This document shows, in pieces, positions 1-11,700 of a DNA stretch of 64,000 bases. A model generated the notes under the pieces. It saw only the letters and a list, made by a program, of their open reading frames with translations. It did no database searches and was not told the origin of the DNA. Made by a program: the position numbers and the translations under genes. The stretch is from positions 2,046,001-2,110,000 of the forward strand of contig OY744469.1 in assembly GCA_963556145.1 (NCBI GenBank), in the 5' to 3' direction. This DNA is from Hygrocybe punicea (Eukaryota; Basidiomycota; Agaricomycetes; Agaricales; Hygrophoraceae). How positions within the stretch are numbered: position 1 is the stretch's first letter; the number at the start of each line of letters is the position of its first letter.

Positions 1-2105
1 CGGATCGAACCTTATTAGCACAACAAACTCGTCCGTGATCCAACATAATTTCATTCTCGTGCGCACGGCCTCGTCAGGTCGCTCGGAAGATGAAGGGCAG
101 CCACAAGGAATCACGAGTGGATGCGGGATGTGCGGGATCGCGGATACGCAGAGCCAACTATGATGCATGATGCATGATGGGTGACGCAGACGCAAGGGAA
201 CCGACGTGAGGTGATGGCGAGACGCGAGTGTGTCCGATCCAGGAAGTCACGGTACTTGGGGGGTAAAGGGCTTCGGGTGAGTGGTGGGTTGATCGATGAT
301 CCGTCATTTCTTGGTCGCAGGCTCGAAATTGATTCATCAACTAACAAGGTGGAATCAATCTGTGCGTACTTTCTCTTTCCTACGGGCTGTGCGGAGCGTT
401 GTGATGCAAGTTCTTCAAAAGGAACTAGACGAGATGCGCGTGGTTCGGGGACCGGGCAGGGAGAACCACCTATGCGCAGCCGAGAACCATCACCCTGCCG
501 CCACTCCAATCATACCGTCTGAAGCATTTGAGTATACCCTGACGCTGGCCCTCTTCGCCACTTCATTCGATTCTGCCATCAAGATAAATTCGGCGTTCGC
601 AGTCCCGACTAGGTAGGGCTTGAGGCCTGAGGCATTAGCCGGTCATGGTGTGCCATGTAAGGGTGTAGCACTTTAGAATAATGTGATCGTGATGCCAGTG
701 CGTCCAGTACCTGTCGTCTATCAAGATCATGATCATGATCACAATCACAATCACTGCCCTGAAGTGTCGACCACGCAAAGGAAAAAGCTTTCAATCGGTA
801 ATAGCCCGAGTTTCTCCGAGTTTTGGCGCTGGGGATGCTTCGCAGAGAGTACTATGAGGCAGTGAGCGTTAAGGTTTGGAGTAATCAGCCTGCTGGGCTT
901 GCGTAGGACCATTATTTCTGAGATTTTTGCAACCGAAATTGTCGATGGCTCGGAGTCGAATGAATCAATATTGCAATGATAATGGTAATGATAAGGTATA
1001 CTGCATGTTGCCCAGTCTCAGGATGTCATCGAGGACTTTGTTCTCGTGATGCCATCCAGGTGGGCCCGGGACGTGGTCTCACGTTCGACCTGGTTACCAG
1101 TGTACACTGTACAAGGTGTGTGGGATACGATCATATGATCATGGACGTGATTCCTTCACGGGGATCGATCGACGATATATTTTTTTGGACGATCAGTATT
1201 CGGATTCGGATCAACGCGTATCCACGCCTTCGAGTCCTTACCGGCCCTACCTCCAGCCTGAGGGACCTGTGTTTACAGCCTTGATTTGAATGATTGGCAC
1301 GTATACACGAATGGAGAAAGAGATGCCTGAGCAACCTATTTGGATATTTTTATACGTCTTCACCGGCCGGCGACTCACCTGTACCCGAATATGCTTTTAC
1401 TAACTGATACAGTACGTACAGCAGCGCTGATACAGTATTTAACAATTGGATTTAACGTGCAGTTGGACAACGGTTCGAACGTTAACGGCGAACTGAGACA
1501 CCGCCACGGCCGCGGCGATGAATGATGGCTGGTGAGAAGTCCTCATTATTGGCAGTGACCAGCGACTCACCAGCAGTCTAGGTTCTCAAGGCAGTGCAGC
1601 AACTCCAAGTATCACAAAAGGTAATCCAAGTCCCCACTGCCCCGAAACCATTGACTGGGGTCCAAAAAGCCTTTTCAAGAGTCGTCCTTGGCTCCATCGG
1701 TCGTGAAACCTCAACAAGTATACGTATATGTACACAGGTGCTGTCTAGGTCCTGGTTTCGTCGTTCAACGGGTAGTCCCACAAGCGAGATAGCGGTGACT
1801 CGGAGTTCAAGCGTGCCCGTCTACCCGAAGAAGAGTGGAGTACCATGACCCATCATCGCGAAGACAACGGGCGCAAATAACTTGATACTGCGCTGGTGCG
1901 TGTGCATGGCCCAATCGGCATCAATGATTCCTGTTCACTGACAGGCAGGGTACCTTTCAAGGCAATTATCCTCCGCACTTACATCACTCACTGTCAAGAT
2001 TTGCGTCCTTCGTACGTACGTATAATGAGTCAGCAACTCGCTCCATCAACTACAGAGCTATGTTAAATACGGGGATGGCTCGAGATATGCGCATCACTGC
2101 ACCCC
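1..2105. other. Intergenic, no supported gene
   Basis: I find no recognisable protein or RNA gene. Open frames are short, overlap on both strands and have no splice-supported extension. Small low-complexity patches occur: a repeated gatgcat motif near 160-180 and an alternating gatcat/cacaat run at about 722-755. The last few hundred bases must hold the promoter of the membrane protein gene that starts at 2106. Confidence 0.6.
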
Positions 2106-3403
2106 ATGGTGGACCTCAACAATCCTCTGGTACAACTCCAGAGTTCGTTTCTTTTATTTACCTGCAACATCGTTGCTCATCTAATAACTTTTGCCTCCCC
2201 ACCCTCGCAGTCACAGTGGGAATATGCGGTTTTGTAGCCATTGCTACGACTATACACCGTCTCTACCTCCATCGGACACGGTTGTGGTATGATGACGGAT
2301 TGGCGGCCTTTTCCCTCCTGACCTTGTTCCTCTTCATCCCCGCGATCTTCCTGCATGTGGTCCCAAACCCTGGTAAATACCCTTACTCTGCCCGTCCTAT
2401 CCTCTGCTCTTCTATGACATCTGACTTTATTTCTTCTCAGCCAAGCTCTCGAAAGTGAACAGGATAGCGGCATACTACATTATAGCATGTACTTTCTACA
2501 TCGTCATCTGGTTGGTGCCCTGCCATTTGCGTAACTAACGAGAAAGCGGCTGCTGACCCGTGTCGAACTACACATACAGGTCTGCGCGACTGTCTATCCT
2601 GTTTTCCATCATTCGCATCGACACGGACCAGATACGGCGAAAGCGCATGCTTTATGTCGCCGCGCTGTTCCTCCTGGTGTGTACGATCCTGATTAGCCAA
2701 CTCTTTTGGATCTGCGAACGTGAACCCCATTGGAAAGATGCGAAGAACCCGCAGTGTAACCTCGGCAAGCAAGTCGCCATTTGCCAACTCGTCTGTCCGT
2801 CTTTTCTTTTTTTTCGTGCATTCCAATTCTTTTTCTTCATACATTGTTTGGTCTTTTAAGCGGACACCATTGCGGACAGTATATTGATCATTGCGCCGCT
2901 GAGGCTTTTGGCTGGACTGATAGACAAAGGCCTCCGACGCCGTCTCATGATCATCTTCTCGACTTGTATAGTCACGACGATCGTGTCCCTTGTGCATGCA
3001 GCATACATCATCAGAAACGGCGGACCCAAAATCCTTGTAGCCGCCGTCGTCGAGGTAAGTCTTAGTTGTTTTCATTTTGTCCGTCTTCTGCTTTCCTTTT
3101 TTCTGATGATTCTTTCCACACCAGAACTGCATGTCTTTGATCGTGTGCAACGTCCCCGTGGTGTTCTCCGCGACGTTCTACAGTCCCCAACGCATAGAGC
3201 ACTCGCGGCCGTCCGCAGTGTCTACCTTTATGATGAAATTTGCGAACCGCACTCGCAAAGAGTCCGCGGCGACGCACGACATGGGGACGATTGACATCAC
3301 CACGGTCACACAGGTGTCGGTGTCGCCCAAGCAGGATCAGTGGACATTCATGGATGATTCGGATGACGAGATTGCATCCCGGAAAATGTCCCAGGTGGTT
3401 TGA
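2106..3403 (+). CDS. PTH11/rhodopsin-like multi-pass membrane protein (copy 1)
   Basis: Reconstructed exons are 2106-2142, 2211-2372, 2441-2510, 2580-2794, 2861-3054 and 3125-3403, giving 318 residues; all junctions are GT-AG and the sum is in frame. The start ATG was chosen because it aligns with the paralogue at 4977 (MVDLNNPLVQLQ against MLDVHNPLVQLK), in preference to an in-frame ATG further upstream. The protein has about seven hydrophobic segments, a conserved LFWICE motif before a cysteine-containing loop (PQCNLGKQVAICQL), and a charged cytoplasmic-type tail of about 75 residues. This layout fits the fungal rhodopsin-like/PTH11-related integral membrane family, of which some members are candidate surface receptors. 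The family placement is from pattern memory; ligand and function are unknown. Confidence 0.72.
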
Positions 3404-3672
3404 TATAAATCCATAATAGCATTTTTCTCTCTTTTGAATTTTGGGATGTGTTTTTTTTTCTTTCACTGTCTGTATACTCATCGTCATGAAATATTTATTT
3501 GATTCCTGTATGATAACGTTAACGGCCTTGTACCAATTTAAGCACTCCCCTAACTCGATCGACAGGATCGCTAACTCCGAAGATTTTATCTCTGTTCACA
3601 ATAATACGCTTATACCCAAAGCCTAAATTATCGCATTAGGTCCTAATTAGGGGCTGGGGCTAACAACCTGAA

Positions 3673-4594
3673 CTAAATATCAGGAATGTCAGATTTCCAA
3701 ATGATTCCGGCGGCCTTTGCAACTGTCATGGAAATTTGTCTGACGGCTTTGACTTGCGCGGCGCTGGCGCCGTTCCGCAGTGCGCCTTTCAGATGCCAAT
3801 CAATTTGTCGGGGGGTATCAGATGCAATTAGAGCGGCGACCATGACAAAGGAAGTTTCGATGGGCGAGAGGATGCTGTGAAAGGAGTAGGTGTACCCATA
3901 GGCGAATGTTGTGGAGAAGAATTCTGAGGTGAGGCATCAAATCAGATGTTGCGAACGATAGGGGGGGCTGGGGTGGGGGGCATCGGGGAACGGACATACC
4001 AAGGTCGGGGTAGATCTTTGCCAAAAGAGTTTGAACGCTGGCTGCGTTCTCACCGTATGTTTGTGAAAAGTGTTGTTGTCCCATACGCGTGAATGTCTCA
4101 GTCGAGACGGTGACATCACTGTGGATTATAGGATAAAATATGTTGTATTTTATATATGCTTCTTCAGTGGATCGCCTACCGTAGAGGTTTGTCATCTTGC
4201 AGGTTTTCAGGAACGACTTCATGCAATGCGACTAGAGCATTGATAGCCTATCGCAGCGGAAACAGAAGGCATCAGAATTTGACGAGGAGGGGGTTCTTGG
4301 AAAACAAAAACAACGGTGCTGAACTTTTGGGTAACCTGAGAGCATACCGGACTTGAAGAGGGCGTCCTTGATCTTGCGCACGACGAGCAATGCCGACTCG
4401 GAAGACGACTCGGATTCAGCGGCTACGTCTGCCAGAGCATGCAGGAAGACCAGAGGAACTGCCTCTGGGAGATTGCTTGCGCTGAATGCGACTGCGGCAA
4501 CGGTGTACCATGGGTTTTCGAGCGATGGAGAGTGCTCGGGGTGGGGGTAGAGTGACTTGAGGTAGGAGAGGAACTCTGGTGTCGCGACGTCCAT
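3673..4594 (-). CDS. Carboxymuconolactone decarboxylase/AhpD-like protein
   Basis: Four exons on the minus strand (4325-4594, 4180-4247, 4000-4118, 3673-3923) give 235 residues, exactly in frame. The first ATG is at 4594; an open frame continues a few codons upstream but without an ATG. The core LKSGMLSGYPK joined to AINALVALHEV across intron 1, and the C-terminal block DWHLKGALRNGASAAQVKAVRQ, are typical of the alpha-helical CMD/AhpD-like fold. I do not see the CxxC redox pair of true AhpD peroxidases, so peroxidase activity should not be assumed. Basidiomycete relatives are usually annotated only as CMD-like, some peroxisomal. The first intron donor is an unusual GTTCAG. The gene lies between the two membrane protein paralogues, on the opposite strand. 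Confidence 0.75.
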
Positions 4595-4976
4595 GGCGGT
4601 GCGCGTGTATGACACACCTCCGCTACCAGGTAAGTATTTAGCTATCGGAATGAATCTGGAAGCCGATCCACAGTGGTCATCTGTACGTATACGTGGAATG
4701 AATTTAAAATTGGCTACGTCTATATTTGGTTACCTTATCTTGGCAGTGTTGGCACTTGCGCTCCATTACGTAATATGTACCCAAACTAGGAATAAGCCGA
4801 CTATAACATGCCGAAATCCCGGGGCCCCGACGGCAGGGTAGCTTTTCCCCTGATGCAAATTACTTATTTACCTTCGTCCACGTTTGGTGCCTGAGGATGT
4901 GCATGCGATTTTAAGACCACCACCTCAACTCGGTCCCTTCTTCAGGTTCCCCTCAGGTTCCCCCTCAGGTTCCCCC

Positions 4977-6251
4977 ATGTTGGACGTTCACAATCCCCTG
5001 GTGCAGCTCAAGAGTGAGCATCGTCCCTTGTTTTACCACTTTCTGATCATCAAGTCATTTGCGCAGTCACTTCGGCGACATGCTCTGCCGTTGCCATTGC
5101 AACCACTGTCTACCGGCTATTCGTTCGTCGGGGACGGTTCTGGTTCGATGATACCTGGGCCCTGTTCTCCATGGTCATGCTCTTGTTACAAATCGCAGCC
5201 GTATTCATGCATGTCCCCAACCCTGGTAAGCTCGATCTCTCATTACACCCCATGACCGAGCTCATGCAAAAAAACAAATATGTTTCAGCGGAGCTATCTA
5301 AATTATCCCGAGTGGCTGCTTACTACATATTGGCAATTACTTTCTATTCCGTCATCTGGTGCGACGACTTTATCTGCTTTTTGCAATAATCCTCACGTCG
5401 TCAATGCAGGTCGGCCCGAGTTTCTATCCTTTTTTCCATTATACGCCTCGACCCCAGCGAAACTCGACGCCGGCGTCTCTTTTACATCGCAATACTATTC
5501 GTTCTCGTCTGGATCATCCTGATCGCACAGCTCTTTTGGATCTGCGAACCAGAACCTTTCTGGAAAGACCAACCAAGCCCGCAATGCAAGCTAAACAAGC
5601 AAGTCGCAATTTGTCAACTCATATGTCCGTATATTTCCTCCATCGGGCGATAGCCTTTCCATTGTTGACTCGTTTTAATCCCTATGGCAGCCGATATTAT
5701 CGCAGACTCGATACTGATCGCAGCACCTCTGAAGCTTCTTGCAGGGTTGGAAGATAAAGTGCTCCGCCGTCGCCTTATCATCATTTTCTCAACATGCATC
5801 ATCACGACAATCGTCTCCCTCGTTCATGCCGCGTACATCATCAGGAATGGTGGTACGAAAGTCATCCTGGCCGCACTCGTCGAGGTAAACCATCACTGTC
5901 CTTGACCATTGCTCCACTCACCGGCTTTTTTTGGGTCTGCAGGATTGCCTTTCACTCGTCGTGTGCAATGTCCCCGTCGTCATTACGGCAACCGTCCGCC
6001 TCCGCGAGAGCGATGAACACGATCGGGCCGGCGACGGTCCCCTTTTCTCCACCTTCCTGAGTTTCGCAACCTTTGCAACCTTTGTGCGAAATCCAAAGAC
6101 GAATCACGCAGTATCCGTCAACACCACCGGCGGGGTATCGGTGTGGGATAGTTCACAGTTCACATCTGGCACATCGGAGACCGCTGACGTACGCGACGCC
6201 GGGAAGGAGCAGGCGCAAAAGTCCGACGGGGGGACAGTGTATGCTGTTTGA
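4977..6251 (+). CDS. PTH11/rhodopsin-like multi-pass membrane protein (copy 2)
   Basis: Exons 4977-5013, 5067-5225, 5289-5358, 5410-5624, 5691-5884 and 5943-6251 encode 327 residues. Exons 1, 3, 4 and 5 have exactly the same length as in copy 1 (37, 70, 215 and 194 nt) and all intron phases match, so the two genes are a tandem duplication. The membrane core is well conserved (AQLFWICEPEPFWK, KLLAGLEDKVLRRR, VHAAYIIRNGG). The C-terminal tails have diverged: this one is Thr/Ser rich and lacks the acidic end of copy 1. The family is inferred to be multi-pass membrane proteins with a possible receptor role; no substrate can be read from the sequence. Only the CMD-like gene on the opposite strand separates the two copies. 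Confidence 0.75.
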
Positions 6252-6814
6252 GCGAAACATAAGAAGAACTTGGGGAGGGGGGTGCGTGCCAGTGCGTGCG
6301 CACCGCTTGATGCTGCGCCCAAAATTAAATGTATTTTATTTCCCTCCCTCTCCCTCCCTCCCTGGACAGTGTGAGCCCGGGGTCTCCATCTTAATCATCT
6401 CGATTATCTCATATTTTTTATGGATTATTGTACGCGTTAGATACAGTGTTATGTATGTGTATGTACTTGCAATCGCCATCACAGAAATTGAGCTCGGTGA
6501 CAATATTAATGTCATGGGTGAGATCACAGAGGTCGAGGGCATCGCCAGAATCACAGTCAAAACCTCTCCGGGGTGAGGTGGACAGGGGGACGTAGTAAGC
6601 AGAGAGCAAATCAGTGCAACGTAGACATCCACGCATTTTAACCATTATTACAATTTACAACGCGTCCATCACTTGCTTGCTCGACGACTAGTTCGCCGTT
6701 GATGTTACGGTCGCGTTACCGCAAATGGCAAAGGATGTCTCGCCGGCGCTTGTATAATTACAATAAACTCAAGCTCTCATTGTCACCGTTTCTTTGTCCC
6801 CTTAACCAAGCTCG
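6252..6814. other. Intergenic between membrane protein and prenyltransferase genes
   Basis: No gene is supported. A short (ccctccct)n pyrimidine run lies near 6341-6362. The stretch should contain the 3' end of the upstream transcript and the promoter of the prenyltransferase alpha gene. Confidence 0.5.
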
Positions 6815-8140
6815 ATGTTTTCCCCTGCTGTCGATTCTCCAGACGTCTGTCCTCTGTATGCTGAAAGGGAAGAGTGGGCAGATATAACTCCCCTACCGCA
6901 ATACCACAATGTCAACCCTTTAGCACCCATCTTCTACACCACTGAATGTAAGCGAACAGCTGTGCAAGGATGGGCGTCATTCACGGTCTGATGTCCCCTC
7001 CCTCTCGCCCCCGCCACTAGACAAGGATGCGACCGATTATTTTCGGGCAATCGTCAAAATCGGAGAGATGAGTCCCAGGGTGCTCGAGTTAACAGAACAT
7101 ATCATTCGCCAGAATCCTGCGCACTACACCGCATGGTAAGCATGCTGTTTGCTGCCCAAGTTTTATTCATCGTTATTCAACTCAGATCGACCTGACGAAT
7201 CCAGGCAATATCGATACAAGACTCTTATGGCTTTGAAAGCCCCCCTCGATCCCGAGTTGAGTTTGATGGACGAACTAGCTGTTAAATACCTCAAGACCTA
7301 TCAAGTGTGGCATCACCGACGATTGATACTCACGGAAACCCGAAAACCCGCTCCAGAGCTTGAGTTTATCGCAAAATCCCTAGAGGTGGACTCCAAGAAC
7401 TACCACACTTGGTCTTACCGGCAGTGGCTTTTGTCATATTTCAACGACGATGAGCTTTGGAGTGGCGAGCTGGAATACGTTGAGAATATGTTGAAACAGG
7501 ATCTGCGGAACAACTCCGCATGGCACCATCGGTTCTTCATCGTGTTCCAGTCTGGGGTGAGGAAGGGTGACGAAGATAGGGATGCGGTAGTGCGCAGAGA
7601 ATTGGCGTGCGTGGTTACGGTGACGGGAAATATCTTTTCTGCGTGCTGACTAGTTCTTGCTTAGATTCGTTAAACAAAACATCTCTCTCGCACCTAACAA
7701 TGCGTCTGCATGGAACTTTCTCCGTGGCATCCTTGATCACAACGGTATTCCGTACTCCAGGTTACAGGCTTTCGTTAAGCCGTACACCGTCTTGCAAAGT
7801 GATGGCGAAACTGGCGTACTGGATCTCGACAATCCATTGCCATCGGACGGTGCACAATTGCCATGTGCAGCGGCCCTCGAATTTCTTGCGGACATCTATG
7901 AAGGGGAGGCTGGTGATAGCACATCCAAGGCGACTGAGGTTCGTTCTATCGAATAGTACTCGATTCCTGGCTCACAGATCTGGCAGCTTTGGAAATCTCT
8001 GGCAAATGAACATGATACTATACGAAAGAAGTATTTTGTCTCCCTCACTGTTTTATTTTTTTTTCTTGGCTACTGATGCATACTACTCTAGGTACTGGGA
8101 ATTCCGCATCAGGGAGGCGCTGCAGGCGGTCAATGTTTGA
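6815..8140 (+). CDS. RAM2: Protein farnesyltransferase/geranylgeranyltransferase I alpha subunit
   Basis: Exons 6815-6947, 7021-7135, 7205-7606, 7665-7938, 7978-8030 and 8092-8140 encode 341 residues. The protein is a series of PPTA repeats, each with a conserved Trp and Arg: HYTAWQYRYKTL, TYQVWHHRRLIL, NYHTWSYRQWLL, NNSAWHHRFFI and NASAWNFLRG. This is the signature of the alpha subunit shared by farnesyltransferase and geranylgeranyltransferase I, which pairs with a beta subunit to attach isoprenoids to CaaX proteins such as Ras and Rho in the cytosol. The length matches the yeast and fungal family. The start is the only ATG in frame before the first repeat. All splice sites are standard and no lesion is seen. 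Confidence 0.93.
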
Positions 8141-8773
8141 TCATGTAACTATTGCACTAATAGAAAGAATATCTCGGCCAGAAAATGCTTTCTTCTGGTC
8201 CCCCTCCCATCCTTTCAAGTAAGGAAGAACTTCGGAACCTCTCAAGAGTTGCATGCAATCTCTAGTCTCGTATCACACCAGTGAGCTAGGATGCATATGC
8301 TACTTGGACCTAGGAATGAGTGATGACACTATGATCTCAAATTTGCTGAGCGATCACTTGTGTACCACTGCACAATTACAATCTATATAGTCAGCGCCAA
8401 AATCCTGTTACTGTGCAGTGGCTCTTTTGCAGAAATAATTATCGCCCGCCAACGCGTGAACAGATGTTGTACTACGTACTGCCAGGCTGGTCTGACTATG
8501 ATGCGAGTAATATCGGAATAAACAGCATAGTCCCAGCCGTCTCTATATATCATCGTTGTGTGTCCTTGAATACAGAATTGGGAGGAATTTCCAGGGCCTG
8601 AAAGCTGAAATTGACATGTCCTGACGAAATGACCTGTATTATTTATGTAACGACTGAGCAACTCGGTTCCGCAGCGCTGGACGTCACGCCACTACGCCCG
8701 GGCCAGAAGGTCTAAACAAAATTTACCCAATTGACCTAGCAATACCCATCGTTTGCGTGTTCGAAGGGTTACC
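8141..8773. other. Intergenic
   Basis: No gene is supported; short open frames here lack splice sites and recognisable motifs. The stretch holds the 3' flank of the prenyltransferase gene and the promoter of the START-domain gene. Confidence 0.5.
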
Positions 8774-11700
8774 ATGTCAGATGGATTCCGGTGTGGTGGG
8801 CACTAATATTGACCATCACTTGGCTGACATTCTCCAACAGATTGCGACAGTCATGGCATGCTGCCTTGAACGCTGCAGAAACCCACTTCCGGAGCCTCAT
8901 CACGTCTTCATCTTCAGCCGAGTGGAGGCGCACTGCAACTCCAAACGGGAATTCCCCCATTGTCAAGGGAAAAACGCGAGTCGCCACAATCCCGGAGCTT
9001 AGTGACGTCGTGGTGCATCGCAAGTCCAGTAAGTCAGGTGAGGACATCTATAGAGTAGTGCTGGATGTCCCCACTGGTGAAACTTCCGTTGCTTTGGAGT
9101 CTTGGAAAGCCGTGTTGGCTACGCCAGAATTACGGCAGGAATGGGATCCTGCGGTCGAGGAATCCCATCTTGTTGAGGTGTTTGACCATACGAGTCGAAT
9201 ATGTAAGACTAATTTTGGGCTTGGATGGCCTGCAAAGTGAGCTGTCTATTTTATTTAGTTCTATTCCAGTTGACGAACGAATCCCAGTCCCCGTGACGCC
9301 GTCACCATTTCTCGTTCACTCTGGGACTCCTCCACTGTTCTGGACATCTCGACATCATTGCCTCGGTCCCCGGAAGAGCCAGCGTATTTACGGCCATCTC
9401 CACCGTATGTTAGGTCCAACGTTTCCTGTCAGTGACGTTTTTCAAGGATCATCTGTCGTTTCTACCTCTCAAAAGTAAACCATCTTCAGTATTTGCCTGG
9501 TGTATACAACACACGTCGCTACCGCAACAACAACCTTCGCAGCCCGGAGAGCAACCAAAGAAGAGACATTCTCTTGGTGGTAGGCTCCGCGTAACATGCT
9601 TCTCGCAACACGATCTCCGGGCTGCGTGGAGTCTTACATCGCCATCTGGCATTGCTCAACAGCTCAGCACGATGGCCCTGGGTCTGATGAAAACAGTAAT
9701 GAGCCGCGGTACTCGTGTCCCGACATTAAATGGGTACGGCAATGGCGTTACCATCGAGCGCATTCGCTTTCAGCTCGATAGAGAAGCTCTCACTATTGAT
9801 TATGCCATTATCCCCGAGGAGGACGTGCACAGTCCAGATTCAACCGACCAATTGCATGAATTGCACGCGATCCGCGAACAGCGTCGTCTTACACGCTCAA
9901 TTGAGTGTGTTTTGCCATCTTCCGAGGGTTGGGACGTTCAACTATCCACCAAGGCATCTTCGAAACGGGTGGAACAACTTCCCTGGTCTGCCCAAGCTAT
10001 CCGGGGCAGCTCACGGCCTTCATCCATGCAAAGAGAGTTCGACCAGATTGTGTTCAGGGTTTTCCACTCATCGCTTTTGGATGATCATTCCGTCTTGAAG
10101 GTTAGAGTAGTAATCGAAATCTCTGGACCGTCCAGTGGCCTTCGACTAAACGGTCTCCCTCACGTGATCCAAGACTTCCAAGAGCGGGATCCATCATCCC
10201 AATTCATCTACCAGCAAATCCTGCAGGATGTGTCGAGTACCACAGACCTTAGCTTTCACACGACATCTTCGATGAACTCTAATAAGAGTAGTGCTGCTTC
10301 AAGCGTATCGGGGACTCCCACATTGATTATCCCTGCCACCGAACGCTCCCCTGCGGCTGAGAAGTCCATTCTTTCTCGCGTTAGGAGAAATTATATCTAC
10401 TTCTCTTCGCTTCTGCAGGAACCCGAAGCCAAATGGAAAAGAAGTATGTTCATTTTCACGTTTCAAGTCTCCAGTCATGGAACTCATTTCCTTTGCACTA
10501 AGATACCGAGTCTCGTGGGGTATCCATCACCCAGCTAGACTCAATTGACCCGACACTGGTGGTATACCGAGCTGAAGCGACTTTTGTTGGAGTGGGGCTG
10601 TGGGATTTGTACGGCGCTCTCGTGTCACCTGGGGCGAAAATTTACTGGGACAAGCAACATGACGACGCCGTACTCTTGGAAGATGTCAACGAGCTTACTG
10701 AATTATGGCATCTCAAGACGAAGCCCACTTGGCCTGCCAAGTATGTCCGTTCACTAACAGTGGTGTCCAAAAAATTTACATCTCAACCACAGCGGTCGAG
10801 ATGCTGTCGTTCTCAAAACAGTTTACAAGTCCCCAACAACGATACACGTGTTTTCTTTTTCAGCGGACGATCCTCATCTGTTTCCCAACATACCCGTGGT
10901 CGAGCCTAACGTCATTCGTACTCAAGTGGACCTGCAGGGTTGGGCTATCGAGACTCTTTCACCAACAACCACGTCCCTCACGCTGCTGGAGCAATCTGAT
11001 CCCAAAGGTTGGGCCAACAAAACTTCGACTCCTCAGCAGATGATCAACCATTTGGCGGGCATCGGTGAATTTGCGATCAAATGTGGCGGCCCCCCGGTTG
11101 TAACTCGGTTGGCAGGGGCAAAGGCTAATCAACTTCGTTATGATCATGATCGTGGAAGTCTCAAGGTCGAGTACGAAGGGTCCATACGTCGACGGGTGTC
11201 GACAGCGAAGGCTGATGACGACGTCAATGATACTGGCTCGCCTATGATCCCTCTCATTGAATGCGAGATACGATGCGACGTGGACACATGGGCGTCTTCT
11301 TTGGACATTGTTGTCGATCCACCGCCACAATCGATTTCTTGTCTTCGCCGACATCGTCTCTCTGCGGAAGGTGGGGGGTTGTGGATTACTTTGAATCACG
11401 ATGCACTGTTTGTTGATGACGAACGACTCTTGACTATCGTGCGCAAAGGACCAATTGGGACAGGTAAAGAGAAAGGTATCGTCATGGTGAATGGGACCAA
11501 AGTCCAGGTTGATGTCGATGAGCTGCCGGAGCATGAGATCAAATCCCTGACCAAGAGGAGGCGAGTCAAACCAGTTCGGATACCTCTCGATCAACCACCT
11601 GTGTTGGGCATCATTCGAAAACGGAGAGCCGAATGGGACACGAATGTGGAACCTATTGCTAACCCAGATGTGCCCCAGTCAGAATCCGGGGCATCAGTAA

